Positions 18,423 through 27,604 of a stretch of DNA of 64,000 bases are shown here, piece after piece. Both the position numbers and the translations under genes were made by a program. Below the pieces are notes generated by a model. That model saw only the letters and a list, made by a program, of their open reading frames with translations, ran no database searches and was not told the DNA's origin. Source of the stretch: Phycisphaerae bacterium (GTDB taxonomy: Bacteria > Planctomycetota > Phycisphaerae > Sedimentisphaerales > Anaerohalosphaeraceae); assembly GCA_014859965.1 (NCBI GenBank), contig JACZKQ010000167.1, forward strand, positions 25,335-89,334, in the 5' to 3' direction. Positions within the stretch are counted from its first letter, which is position 1. Each line of letters begins with the position of its first letter.

Positions 18423-19526
18423 TTGACGGTTCTGGCGATTGGCTTGGCGGCGGGTTCATGTGCAGTATCGGCGGCGCTGACTGCGGCGGTGCGGCGCGTG
18501 AGTCTGCGGCGAGGGTTCGTGGCCCGACCTGCGGCCGACCGCTATCACAGCACAGTAGTGCCCCTCGGTGGAGGGATTGCGATATTCTGGACGATTGCCC
18601 TGTTCCTGGCGGGGGGGCTGGTGTTGATGCGATTCGTAATTGCGCCGGGGATTGTGGGGTGGTTCGACGCATCGGTGACGATGCATGCGGAGGGGTTTCT
18701 GCGCAAGACCCCGGATCTGCTGCTGGTCCTGGCGGGCGGACTGGTGCTTCACATCATGGGACTCTATGACGACCGCAAGAGATTAGGACCGTTTTTCAAG
18801 CTGTTTGTTCAGTTTGTGGTGGCGATTGCGATTGCGTGGTTTGCGGATATCCGGCTTGAATTCTTCATTCCAAGCAGGGTGGCGACGACGGCCTTCTCAG
18901 CCGTATGGATCGTGCTCATTGTCAACATGTTCAATTTTCTCGATAACATGGACGGTCTCAGCACCGGCATCGCTCTAATCAGTTCGGCCGTCCTGTTTAC
19001 GGCGGCGGCGCTCTCGGGACAGATGTTTGTCGGGGCATTGGGACTGGTGTTCATGGGCAGCCTCGCAGGCTTTCTCATCTTCAACTTTCCACCTGCACGG
19101 ATTTTCATGGGGGACTGCGGTTCGCTGATCGTTGGCTACTTCGCGGCGATTATCACGCTGCGGACAACCTACTACCATGAGGCTCACGGGGCGGGACTGT
19201 ACGCGGTCTGTATGCCCCTGGTTGTCATGGCGGTGCCGCTGTACGATTTTATCAGCGTGACATTTCTGCGGATTCGCCAGGGCAAGAGCCCGTTCGTGGG
19301 GGACACGCAGCATTTTTCGCACCGCCTGAAGCGGCGCGGCCTTACAGACACACAGACCGTCTTGACCCTGTACCTTGCGACGGTATGCACGGGGGTCAGT
19401 GCGGTATTTCTGTATCAGGTGGATTGGGCGGGGGCGCTGCTGATTCTCGCCCAGACGGCCATGATCCTGACGATTGTTGCAATTCTGGAAAGCACGGGCA
19501 ACCCGAATCCACAGGGGCGGCCATGA
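18423..19526 (+). CDS. Polyprenyl-phosphate N-acetylhexosamine-1-phosphate transferase (MraY/WecA/TagO family)
   Basis: The 367-residue polytopic membrane enzyme transfers a sugar-1-phosphate from a UDP-sugar to undecaprenyl phosphate, starting an O-antigen, teichoic-acid-like or exopolysaccharide chain. Family motifs are clear: GLYDDRKRLGP near residue 117, FNFLDNMDGLSTG near residue 170, FNFPPARIFMGDCGSL near residue 220 (catalytic aspartates), and QHFSHRLKRRGL near residue 298. The listed start is TTG 18423, but the ribosome site GGAG (18402-18405) lies 17 nt away. An in-frame ATT at 18414 would be 8 nt from it, so a rare ATT start adding three residues is possible. It is followed by an O-antigen-ligase-like gene with a 4-bp overlap. 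Confidence 0.9.
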   Translation: MTVLAIGLAAGSCAVSAALTAAVRRVSLRRGFVARPAADRYHSTVVPLGGGIAIFWTIALFLAGGLVLMRFVIAPGIVGWFDASVTMHAEGFLRKTPDLLLVLAGGLVLHIMGLYDDRKRLGPFFKLFVQFVVAIAIAWFADIRLEFFIPSRVATTAFSAVWIVLIVNMFNFLDNMDGLSTGIALISSAVLFTAAALSGQMFVGALGLVFMGSLAGFLIFNFPPARIFMGDCGSLIVGYFAAIITLRTTYYHEAHGAGLYAVCMPLVVMAVPLYDFISVTFLRIRQGKSPFVGDTQHFSHRLKRRGLTDTQTVLTLYLATVCTGVSAVFLYQVDWAGALLILAQTAMILTIVAILESTGNPNPQGRP

Positions 19527-21817
19527 CACGCGGCGGGGCGGTGCACATCACACAGAAGGACAGCAAGGCTTTTGAACGCTTTGAGGCGTTGCTTCTGATC
19601 GTGTGCCTCTGCGTACTGGCGGTGCGAGCCACGTATATCGAGAGCCCGCACGGCGGATTGCTCAATCCCGCACAGTTCTTGACCAATGAGGCATTCAGCG
19701 TGCTTCTTTCGGGGGTGTTGATCTTGGCCGCGGCAGCGTGGTTTGTCGCCGGGTTCTGCCGGCGGACGGTTGTGTATCGGTTCAGCGGGATCGAGTGGGG
19801 TCTGGCGTTGTTTCTGCCGGCGGCTGTGGTGGCCGTCGCGGCGGCCTCGAACAAGCGGGCGGCAATCAACGACATGGCGACGCTCATCGCGCCCATGGCG
19901 GCGGCGGTCATGCTGGTTCAGATCCTTGGCAGCCAGCACAGGCTGAAGCTGGTCTTGTTCGTGATCTTCGCGCTGGGGGCGGTGACGACGTGGCAGTGCG
20001 CCGACCAGTTCTTTACGAGCAACGCCGAGATGATCGCCGATTACGAAAGCGACCCCCAGAAGCATCTGGAGGTCATCGGGGCCGAGCCGGGTTCATTCGA
20101 ACAGATGCTGTACGAGCACCGGTTGTACGGCAAGGACATACGAGGCTTTCTGACGACGAGCAACTCGACAGGTTCGCTCCTGCTGCTGGTGGCGTTTGCG
20201 GCGACGGGTCTTGCGGCGGATTGCATCCGCGCGCGCCGCGGCCGGTCTTCGGACGCGTTGACCGCATGCGTCGCTCTGGCGGCGGCGATTGCATGGGTGG
20301 GATTGATCATCGTGCGCAGCCGCGGCGCACTGGGGGCGGCAGTGGTTGGGATCGTTTTGTTCGCGGCGGCAATCGGATTCGGGCGGCGGCTTTGGCGCTT
20401 TCGCGTGGTGCTGTGGGTGCTCTGCATTGTGGGAATCGTCGCTGCGGTTGCAGGTGTGACGGCGTACGGCATGCGCCACGACACATTGCCCGGCGGGGCA
20501 TCCATGCTGGTTCGCTGGCAGTACTGGAAAGGAGCAATGGCAATGTATGCCGACAAGCCGCTGGCCGGGGCAGGAGGCGGCAACTTCGCGGTGCTTTATC
20601 CGCACTACAAGATCGCCGCAGCGCCGGAGACGGTGAGCGATCCGCACAATTTCCTGCTGAGCCTGCTGAGTCAATATGGGCCCGCGGGTTTGATGGGCTT
20701 TCTTGCGGGATTTGCGGTCGTCCTGTATCGCGCTGTTGCTTCGGCGGGCCGCTTCGACGCTTCTGAAGGGGTGCACGGGCAGGCGGGGCCCTCCGGGCGG
20801 CTTGCAATGGCGACTTTGGCGGCGACGGGGTCGGCGATGCTGATGCTTCGGCCCTTGCTGAATGCCGTCGACCTGGGCGACCGAATCGATGTAAAGATCT
20901 ATGTCATGCTGGTTCTGTACATCGTTCCGGTGGTTGTCTTCGGCGTCGTCTTCACTTTGGTCTGGTTTTCCAGCAGGACGGTGGCGGCATCGCCGCAGCA
21001 GTGCGGCCGCGGTCTGGCGGCGGGGCTCTTCTGCGGCATAGCCGCCGTGGCGATTCACAACGTGATCGACTTTGCAATTTTTGAGCCGGCGGTGCTGACG
21101 TTGTTCTGGACTATCGTCGCGTGTTTGTTCGCGGCCGATTCGCATGCCAGGACTGTGGCGGTGTTTGTGCCCGCACGGCCGCTGCGACTGGCGATGATCG
21201 GCGTAACCGCGATCTTGGCTGTCGCCTTTCTGGCCTTCTCACTGATGCCGACCGTGAAAGCCGGGCGGCTGACACAGCAGGCGTTGCAGGATGGGTTTTC
21301 GACGACAACGCTGCTCAATCAGGCGGCGAAGGTCGATGCGTTAAGCCCGATGGCGTCATCGACGGCGGGCAAAGCGTACCTGCGGCGATATGCTGATGGC
21401 CCGAGCCCGAATGCAGCGATTCTGGAGCGGGCGGCCGATTGTTTTCGCGAGGCGATCGCACGCGATCCCGCGAACTTCAGACATTACGAGAAGCTTGGGC
21501 AGGTGTATGAAACGATGGCGGATCGGGCCTCGAGCGACCGGCGACGCAAACATCTGGAGGCGGCCTTTGCGGCATTGAGCGAAGCGGTACAGCGCTATCC
21601 GGGCTCGGACAGGCTCCACTTGAAATCGGCCGGGATCGCTGAGGCGGTCGACCGCAACGAGGCAGCCATCATGCACTATCGCCGAGCGATAGAGATCGAG
21701 GATGCCTACCGGCGGCAATTTGCGACGATGTATCCGGGGCGACAACTCTTCAGCCGCTTGGGCGAGAGCAACTATCAGCTTGCCAAGGCGCGACTGGCGG
21801 AACTCGAACGAGAGTAG
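19523..21817 (+). CDS. O-antigen ligase/polymerase (Wzy_C) family protein with C-terminal TPR region
   Basis: From the ATG at 19523 (ATGA overlap with the previous stop) the protein has 764 residues. About a dozen hydrophobic helices span residues 20-570. Wzy_C hallmarks are the arginine loop VRSRGALGAAVVG near residue 270 and GGGNFAVLYPHYK then DPHNFLLSLLSQYGPAGLMG near residues 350-385. The last 150 residues are soluble and helical with tetratricopeptide-like pattern (YEKLGQVYETMAD, HYRRAIEIEDAY). Coupled to the sugar-1-P transferase it probably polymerises or ligates lipid-linked glycan on the periplasmic side. The earlier in-frame ATG at 19385 lies inside the upstream gene and gives a non-hydrophobic, unlikely N-terminus. 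Confidence 0.86.
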   Translation: MTRGGAVHITQKDSKAFERFEALLLIVCLCVLAVRATYIESPHGGLLNPAQFLTNEAFSVLLSGVLILAAAAWFVAGFCRRTVVYRFSGIEWGLALFLPAAVVAVAAASNKRAAINDMATLIAPMAAAVMLVQILGSQHRLKLVLFVIFALGAVTTWQCADQFFTSNAEMIADYESDPQKHLEVIGAEPGSFEQMLYEHRLYGKDIRGFLTTSNSTGSLLLLVAFAATGLAADCIRARRGRSSDALTACVALAAAIAWVGLIIVRSRGALGAAVVGIVLFAAAIGFGRRLWRFRVVLWVLCIVGIVAAVAGVTAYGMRHDTLPGGASMLVRWQYWKGAMAMYADKPLAGAGGGNFAVLYPHYKIAAAPETVSDPHNFLLSLLSQYGPAGLMGFLAGFAVVLYRAVASAGRFDASEGVHGQAGPSGRLAMATLAATGSAMLMLRPLLNAVDLGDRIDVKIYVMLVLYIVPVVVFGVVFTLVWFSSRTVAASPQQCGRGLAAGLFCGIAAVAIHNVIDFAIFEPAVLTLFWTIVACLFAADSHARTVAVFVPARPLRLAMIGVTAILAVAFLAFSLMPTVKAGRLTQQALQDGFSTTTLLNQAAKVDALSPMASSTAGKAYLRRYADGPSPNAAILERAADCFREAIARDPANFRHYEKLGQVYETMADRASSDRRRKHLEAAFAALSEAVQRYPGSDRLHLKSAGIAEAVDRNEAAIMHYRRAIEIEDAYRRQFATMYPGRQLFSRLGESNYQLAKARLAELERE

Positions 21818-21869
21818 TCGTACTCAGCATCCGACCCGCAGTAGACCCCGCGTGTTCAGACAAGCAGGA

Positions 21870-22622
21870 TCAGTCTTCCGCCGCCTCAAGGATTTCGTCA
21901 GGAATGTCGAAATTGGCGTAAACATTTTGGACATCGTCGTGATCTTCGAGTTCTTCCATGAGGCCGAGAATCTTCTTCGCTGTCTCAGCGTTTCTCACGG
22001 GCACCATATTCTGGGCAACCATGGAAATCTCAGCGACCTCGGTGGGAATCTTCTTGTCCTGGAGGGCCTTGCGGAGCTGTTCGTAGGCGGTTGCGGCGCA
22101 GGTGATTTCGTATACAGGGCCGGTGTTCTGCATGTCGTCGGCGCCGGCGGCCAGAGCGATCTCCATCAGGTCGTCCTCGGCAATGGCGTCGCTGCGGACG
22201 GTGATGAGCCCTTTCTTGCTGAACATCCAGTTCACGCAGCCGGTTGCGCCCAGTGAGCCGCCCCGGCGCTCGAAAATCTTCTTAATCTCGGGGGCGGTGC
22301 GACTCCGGTTGTCAGTCAGGCCATCGGCCATGATGGCGATGCCGCCGGGGGCGTACCCTTCGTAAAGCACTTCTTCGTAGTTGACGGCGCCGAGTTCTCC
22401 AGTGCCTTTCTTGATGGCTTTTTCGATGGTGTCCTTGGGCATATTGGCGGCTTTGCCCTTATCGATGGCGTAGCGCAGAGACAGGTTCTGTGCCGGATCG
22501 CCGCCCCCCGCCTTGGCCGAGACGATGATCATGCGAGCGATCTTGCTCCACATCTTACCGCGCTTCGCGTCATTTGCGGCTTTTTTGTATTTAATGCCCG
22601 ACCAATGCGAATGTCCTGACAT
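21870..22622 (-). CDS. YebC/PmpR (TACO1) family protein
   Basis: The 250-residue protein begins with the family signature MSGHSHWSGIKYKKAANDAK and continues KRGKMWSKIARMIIVSAK. Acidic domains follow, including GGSLGATGCVNWMFSKKG near residue 128. The family was first described as DNA-binding regulators; more recent work on homologues points to relief of ribosome stalling at proline stretches. It is the last gene of the nusA-infB-rbfA-hisG minus-strand group, 57 bp after hisG, consistent with a translation role. Length is normal. Confidence 0.95.
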   Translation of the reverse strand: MSGHSHWSGIKYKKAANDAKRGKMWSKIARMIIVSAKAGGGDPAQNLSLRYAIDKGKAANMPKDTIEKAIKKGTGELGAVNYEEVLYEGYAPGGIAIMADGLTDNRSRTAPEIKKIFERRGGSLGATGCVNWMFSKKGLITVRSDAIAEDDLMEIALAAGADDMQNTGPVYEITCAATAYEQLRKALQDKKIPTEVAEISMVAQNMVPVRNAETAKKILGLMEELEDHDDVQNVYANFDIPDEILEAAED

Positions 22623-22679
22623 ACAGAATACCCTAAAAACAGACAGTGGTTATCTTCCCGGACCGTGTCCGAGGTGCGT

Positions 22680-23570
22680 CTAATGTATCACTTTTTTGAG
22701 CGAATACGTGAAAATTCCGGTAGCACCGGCGCGTTTTAGTTCAGGGATAAGTCTTCGCTCGATATTGTCATCGACGATGATTTCAACGGCCACATGCGCG
22801 CCGTCCGCCAATGGGGATACCGTGGGACTTTTCTCGGCAGGCAGAATACCAATGATCGTCTGAAGGTCCTCGTTTCTGACGTTCATCTTCAAGCCGACCT
22901 TGGTCTTGGCGTCAATGGCGGCATTGAGCAGAATACAGATGTTCTCGATTTTCTGACGTTTGAAGGCGTCCGTCCATGCGGTACGGTTGGCGATAAAACG
23001 CGTTGTGGAGGTCATGATCGTGTCAATGATCCGAAGGTTGTTGGCGCGGAGCGACGAGCCCGTCTCGGTAAGTTCGACAATGGCGTCGACGAGGCGGGCC
23101 TTCACTTCGGTGGCGCCCCAACTGAATTCAACCTTTACGTTGACGTTTTTCTCTGCGAAATACCGCTTGGTTGCGTTGACCAGTTCGGTGGCGACGATGC
23201 CACCGGCGAGGTCCTCGGGCTGCTGCGCGGCGGCTTCGCTGGGCACGGCGAGCACCCATCGGGCCGGGTTGCTGGTGGCTTTGCTGTAAAGCAGTTCGCA
23301 AACTTCATGAACGTTCGAATCGTTTTCCACGATCCAGTCATGGCCGGTGAAGCCGGCGTCAAGCACGCCGTCTTCGACATAGCGGCTCATTTCCTGAGCC
23401 CGTAACAGGATCAACTGGATCTCCTCGTCGTCAATGCGGGGAAAATAGCTTCGTTCGTATCCGGAAACATTGAATCCGGCCCGTTCGAGAAGATCGAACG
23501 TGGCGTTCTGCAGACTGCCTTTCGGGATGCCCAGTTTCAATACTTGCTTCGTCAAAACCCTTCCTTCCAC
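22680..23570 (-). CDS. hisG: ATP phosphoribosyltransferase, long form
   Basis: The 296-residue enzyme catalyses the first step of histidine synthesis (ATP + PRPP). The length and the C-terminal ACT-like regulatory domain (about residues 220-296, ending [17 protein letters not shown]) identify the long, histidine-inhibited homohexameric form, which needs no HisZ. The catalytic domain shows [17 protein letters not shown] at the N-terminus and [18 protein letters not shown] near residue 165. The listed start is GTG 23570; TTG at 23555 is a possible alternative, though GGAAGG then lies very close to it. No other his genes are adjacent; it sits 5 bp after the HhH-protein gene in the nusA group. 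Confidence 0.93.
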   Translation of the reverse strand: MEGRVLTKQVLKLGIPKGSLQNATFDLLERAGFNVSGYERSYFPRIDDEEIQLILLRAQEMSRYVEDGVLDAGFTGHDWIVENDSNVHEVCELLYSKATSNPARWVLAVPSEAAAQQPEDLAGGIVATELVNATKRYFAEKNVNVKVEFSWGATEVKARLVDAIVELTETGSSLRANNLRIIDTIMTSTTRFIANRTAWTDAFKRQKIENICILLNAAIDAKTKVGLKMNVRNEDLQTIIGILPAEKSPTVSPLADGAHVAVEIIVDDNIERRLIPELKRAGATGIFTYSLKKVIH

Positions 23571-23575
23571 TCAGA

Positions 23576-24289
23576 TCACTTGCTTTTCTTTCGTTTCGCC
23601 GTCTTCTTTTTTGCGGCGGGTTTCTTTGGGGCTTCGCGTCCGTCGTCGGTCTCAGCGGACGGCTCCGCAGTCGGACATGATTTGTTGGAGGTTTCGCTTT
23701 GCCGCCGCAGCAGGGCGTAAAACTCATAGGCGTCGGCGGCCGAGATGCGGCGCTCAAGAAAACCTGCGATTTCTTCATCGGTGGCGGTCGGATCCACCAG
23801 CCCGTCGGCCTTGAGATAGTCCACCATCCTCGGAGTCAGGGGGATGGCATGGCCTTCCAGGGCGACGAGGAAACAGTAGTCGATGGCGAATTTCCCCGCA
23901 GCCTTGAAGCGCTCGAGTTCCTTTCTCGCCTGGCGTTTTCCCATTTGCCGAAGATCGACAAGGCTGACGCGGTCGCGTCGACGAAAGATGGCGTTGAGGA
24001 CGTCCGTCACGGCCGTGGCGGTGCGCTTGGCCTGAGCCGAATCAGAGCCCAGCACGTCGCAAATCTCTTCGCTGCGCGAGACCCGCAAATCGTTCAGATC
24101 CACGAAATGCGCCCCAATGCGCTTCCAAAGGGTCTTGGCTGCGGAGGATCGCTGGTGCTCGCTGAAAATCGCATACACCAGGGTCTCGGCGGGGTCGTCG
24201 AAGGTCATGCATGTCACTTTGCCGTGCTTCTTTTTCAGCGAGCGGTACAGCTTGCTGATTTCCTTAGCGTATTGTGTGCTGTTTTTCAT
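23576..24289 (-). CDS. HhH-GPD/endonuclease III-like helical protein with lysine-rich tail
   Basis: The 237-residue protein looks all-helical in its first 190 residues. The order of helices, with FDDPAETLVYAIFSEHQRSSAAKTLWK near residues 30-55 (shown here only by its position and its core LVYAIFSEHQRSSA), resembles the N-terminal half of endonuclease III-type glycosylases. I see no catalytic Lys/Asp pair in a clear HhH hairpin and no C-terminal four-cysteine Fe-S loop, so it may be a non-catalytic relative. The tail after about residue 200 is charged and ends KKPAAKKKTAKRKKSK, which suggests nucleic-acid binding. It lies between rbfA (18 bp) and hisG (5 bp). Confidence 0.6.
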   Translation of the reverse strand: MKNSTQYAKEISKLYRSLKKKHGKVTCMTFDDPAETLVYAIFSEHQRSSAAKTLWKRIGAHFVDLNDLRVSRSEEICDVLGSDSAQAKRTATAVTDVLNAIFRRRDRVSLVDLRQMGKRQARKELERFKAAGKFAIDYCFLVALEGHAIPLTPRMVDYLKADGLVDPTATDEEIAGFLERRISAADAYEFYALLRRQSETSNKSCPTAEPSAETDDGREAPKKPAAKKKTAKRKKSK

Positions 24290-24307
24290 AATGTCTCGCC
24301 GAAAAGA

Positions 24308-24763
24308 TCAATCCTGCTCGTCCATCGGTTTGCCGTCCTCATCCATCGGTTCGTCATCCTCGTCCATTGGTTCATCATCAAGATTATCTTCCGGTTGCGT
24401 GTATTCCTTGGCGGCGGCGTCGATGAGCCGCAGCGTTTCAAGCGTTTTCTGCAGTTTGGTATCCAGGTGAAACTGCAGTTTCGGACAAAACTTGGACGTC
24501 AGGCATTTCCCAAGACGGGTCTGAATGTGCCGCGCGGCATGCTGAATCGCAGTGAAGGTCAGCTTCTGCTGAGTTTCATCGGTGCTCATGATGCTGAGTC
24601 CCACGTCCGCATTCTTCAGGTCGGGCGATATGTCCACTTCCGTGACGCTCACAAGCCCCTGAATGCGCGGATCGTTGAGACGATTGGCGATGGTGTCGCT
24701 GACGGACTCGCGAATCACGCGCGCCACTTTTTCCTGCCTTCTGGATGGTTGCCCTGTTGCCAT
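24308..24763 (-). CDS. rbfA: 30S ribosome-binding factor A
   Basis: The 151-residue KH-fold protein helps mature the 16S rRNA 5' end and the 30S subunit. Family features: RRQEKVARVIRESVSDTI near the N-terminus, LVSVTEVDISPDLKNADV near residue 36, and the C-terminal KH strand PKLQFHLDTKLQKTLETLRL. The usual protein ends near residue 120. Here an extra acidic tail is formed by three 7-residue repeats of the type DDEPMDE, then QD. The gene follows infB by 26 bp, the standard nusA-infB-rbfA order. Confidence 0.93.
   Translation of the reverse strand: MATGQPSRRQEKVARVIRESVSDTIANRLNDPRIQGLVSVTEVDISPDLKNADVGLSIMSTDETQQKLTFTAIQHAARHIQTRLGKCLTSKFCPKLQFHLDTKLQKTLETLRLIDAAAKEYTQPEDNLDDEPMDEDDEPMDEDGKPMDEQD
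24317..24379 (-). repeat. Three 21-bp in-frame tandem repeats in the rbfA tail
   Basis: Units at 24317-24337, 24338-24358 and 24359-24379 differ at a few positions each. They encode the acidic heptads at the C-terminus of RbfA. The in-frame 21-bp unit suggests recent expansion by slippage. Confidence 0.8.
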
Positions 24764-24789
24764 TCGTCACCCGATGTGAACTTATCTGT

Positions 24790-27495
24790 TTACAGTGTCC
24801 TTGCGACCTCGATGACTTCATAGGCCTCGAAAACATCGTCGCGTTTGATGTCGTCGAAGCCGGCGATTTTGACGCCGCATTCGAGACCCGCCTTGACCTC
24901 CCTCACGTCGTCTTTGAAATGCTTCAGCGACTCGATGGAGCAGTTGTCCTTGACGATGATGCTGTTGCGGATGAGCCGCAGCTTGGCCTTTTTCGGAATA
25001 ATCCCGCTGTCGACGTAGCAGCCGGCAATCGTGCCGAGGCTGGACACTTTGAAGGTGTCTCGCACGACGAGTTTGCCGAGATGTTTCTCTTCGAACCGCG
25101 GTTCGAGGAGCCCTGTCATGGCGTCGCGCAGGTCTTCTGTGATGCGGTAAATAATATTGTAAAAGCGTATGTCGACGCCCCTGCTGTCGGCGATCTCGCG
25201 AACGCGGTCCTCGGCGACGACATTGAAGCCGATAATGATGGCGCCCGAGGCTTCTGCGAGCACAACGTCGCCTTCGTTGACGCCGCCTACCGCAGCGTGA
25301 ATAATCTTGATTTTGACCTCGTCGGTGCTCAGATCGGTCAGGTACTTGATGAGCACGTCGACGGAGCCCTGCACGTCGGCCTTGACGATGAGATTGAGTT
25401 CCTTAATATTTCCCGACTCAATCTGGCTGAAGAGGTTATCGAGCGTAATCTGCGATCTCTGCGAGAGAGACTTCTCGCGTGATCGCATCTGATTCTCCTC
25501 GGCGGCGTTCTTGGCCTTGTTGAGGTCGTCAGTGCAGTAGAACCGGTCGCCGGCATGGGGAGCCTCGCTAAGGCCGGTAACCTCGACGGCCATCGAACTG
25601 GTGGCCGATTTTATGTTCTTGCCGCGGCTGTCGCGGAGCGTACGGACGCGACCGTAGCCGGTGCCGGCGAGAATAATGTCGCCCTTGGACAACTTGCCTT
25701 CCTTGATGAGCAGGGTGGCAACGACGCCCTGCGTGGTCGTCATTTTGGCCTCGACGACCCAGCCGCTGGCCGGGATTTCGCAGTCCGCCTTGTAATCCTT
25801 CAATTCGGCGGTGTAATCGAGGTGCTCGATAAGGTCCTCGATGCCCAGGCCGGTGATGGCACTGGTTTTGACGATTTCCGTGTTCCCGCTCCATTCGCTC
25901 GGAGTCAGGTCATGTTCGGCCAACTGACCGTAAATTCGGTTGATGTCGACGCCTGGCAGGTCGATTTTGTTAAGAGCGACGAGGATTTCGACGCCCGCGG
26001 CCTTGGCGTGATGAATGGCTTCAACCGTTTGGGGCATCAGACCGTCGTCCGCCGCGACAACCAGCACGACGATATCAGTCATATTGGCGCCCCGCGCACG
26101 CATGGCGGTAAAAGCCTCATGGCCGGGAGTATCCAGGAAAGTGACTTTCTTGTCTTTCCATTCGACCATCGAAGCGCCGATGTGCTGAGTAATGCCGCCC
26201 GCCTCGCCCGCCGCAACAGAGGTCGAACGTATGCGGTCCAGCAGACTCGTTTTGCCGTGGTCGACGTGCCCCAGCATGGTGACGATGGGCGGACGCTTCT
26301 TGATATTGTTCCGCGGGCGGTTATCGAATTCCGTCTGAAGCTGTTCCTGCAAAAGCTGCTTCCGCTCGACGGTCAATTCGGTTCCCATCTCCACGGCAAT
26401 CAATTCGGCGACGTCGGCGGCGATCACCTGGTTGGCGGTAGCCATGATGCCCTGGCCCATCAATTTGCCGATGATATCACCGGTTTTAACCATAAGCGCA
26501 GCGGACAGACTCTTCACTGTAATCGGCTCAGTGACGGTTGCCTTCTCGGGCCGCTCCATCTGGCCGACATCCAGCGACTTTTTGGATTCGATCCGCCGCG
26601 AGGGTCTGGATCGCAGCGATTCCCCGCGTGCGGCCGCAAGCCGTGCGGCGCGTTCTTCGACATCGCGGGCATGTACTCGCTTGCCCCCTCCGATACTGCG
26701 GGGCTTCTTTTCAACGTCAATAGTTGCAGCGGTATCCTTGCGACGGCCTCGGGTACGGTCCCGGCCTTTTCCCTTCTTGCCGGCGGCATCCCCGGTTGGC
26801 GGGAGCAGCGGTTCGCTGATAGGCTGATCGAACCGCCCCCTGGCGGGCCGTGCAGGTCCAGCAGCCCTGTGTGGTCGCGGGCGGAAATCCTGAGGTTCGA
26901 CCGACTCCATGCGGACGACGCGCGGGCCGGTCAACTGGGCCGGCTTGGGTTTGCCGAGCATGGGGCCTGCGGGCATGATCTTTTGCGGCTCGGGCGCTTC
27001 CGGAGCAGGCGGCGTCGCCTCAGGCGCCGTCGGTTCCTCTTCTGTTGCCTGGGCCGGCTCTTCGACTTGCATTTCAGGCTCTGTCGCCGGCTCCGCAGAT
27101 TCGGGGGCAGCCGCCTCGGTGATCGGCGCCAATTCGGGGGGCGCCTCGGCGGCCGCCGGGGCCGCTATCTGCGGTTCCACCGATTCGGGGATCTCTTCAA
27201 TCTCACTTGGGGTCTCTTCGACGGGCGGCTGCTCTATGGGAACTTCTTCGACCGCCTTGACCACTTTCTTTCGGACACGCACCTTCTTGAGGTCGACCCG
27301 CTTGGCGGTTTCGACGGCGGTTGTGTGTTCCCCCTCGCTGAACCATTCACGAATCGTCGCGGCCAAGCCCGCGGAAATTGTAGACATATGGTTGGTGATG
27401 TCCAGGCCTTCCGCCTGACACTTGTCAACAATGGCCTTACTCGCTACGCCCAGCTCCTTGGCCAATAAATGTACTCTCGTCGTTGCTTTAGCCAA
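24790..27495 (-). CDS. infB: Translation initiation factor IF-2
   Basis: The 901-residue GTPase places initiator tRNA on the 30S subunit and promotes subunit joining. G-motifs are present: [14 protein letters not shown] near residue 405 (G1), GGITQHIGA (G2), [15 protein letters not shown] (G3), NKIDLPG (G4). C-terminal domains follow, ending with [16 protein letters not shown], the IF2 C1-C2 signature. The N-terminus carries the IF2N motif ([19 protein letters not shown]) and then about 250 residues of low-complexity Pro/Glu/Ala and Arg-rich linker, as in other long IF-2 forms. It follows nusA by 109 bp in the same operon. Confidence 0.97.
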   Translation of the reverse strand: MAKATTRVHLLAKELGVASKAIVDKCQAEGLDITNHMSTISAGLAATIREWFSEGEHTTAVETAKRVDLKKVRVRKKVVKAVEEVPIEQPPVEETPSEIEEIPESVEPQIAAPAAAEAPPELAPITEAAAPESAEPATEPEMQVEEPAQATEEEPTAPEATPPAPEAPEPQKIMPAGPMLGKPKPAQLTGPRVVRMESVEPQDFRPRPHRAAGPARPARGRFDQPISEPLLPPTGDAAGKKGKGRDRTRGRRKDTAATIDVEKKPRSIGGGKRVHARDVEERAARLAAARGESLRSRPSRRIESKKSLDVGQMERPEKATVTEPITVKSLSAALMVKTGDIIGKLMGQGIMATANQVIAADVAELIAVEMGTELTVERKQLLQEQLQTEFDNRPRNNIKKRPPIVTMLGHVDHGKTSLLDRIRSTSVAAGEAGGITQHIGASMVEWKDKKVTFLDTPGHEAFTAMRARGANMTDIVVLVVAADDGLMPQTVEAIHHAKAAGVEILVALNKIDLPGVDINRIYGQLAEHDLTPSEWSGNTEIVKTSAITGLGIEDLIEHLDYTAELKDYKADCEIPASGWVVEAKMTTTQGVVATLLIKEGKLSKGDIILAGTGYGRVRTLRDSRGKNIKSATSSMAVEVTGLSEAPHAGDRFYCTDDLNKAKNAAEENQMRSREKSLSQRSQITLDNLFSQIESGNIKELNLIVKADVQGSVDVLIKYLTDLSTDEVKIKIIHAAVGGVNEGDVVLAEASGAIIIGFNVVAEDRVREIADSRGVDIRFYNIIYRITEDLRDAMTGLLEPRFEEKHLGKLVVRDTFKVSSLGTIAGCYVDSGIIPKKAKLRLIRNSIIVKDNCSIESLKHFKDDVREVKAGLECGVKIAGFDDIKRDDVFEAYEVIEVARTL

Positions 27496-27604
27496 ACCAA
27501 TATCTCCACAATTCTAATGTATGCGTCTGCCGCCTTCGGCGATCCGACCCCGGACACACCGGTCCGGATCCTCTGACGGGCGACGCGACAGCACCGCGGC
27601 GGGA

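Noticed and set aside
25555..27468. 637-residue open frame antisense to infB
   Set aside because: It is the mirror of a GC-rich, codon-biased gene; no ribosome site, no recognisable domain, and infB is certain on the other strand.
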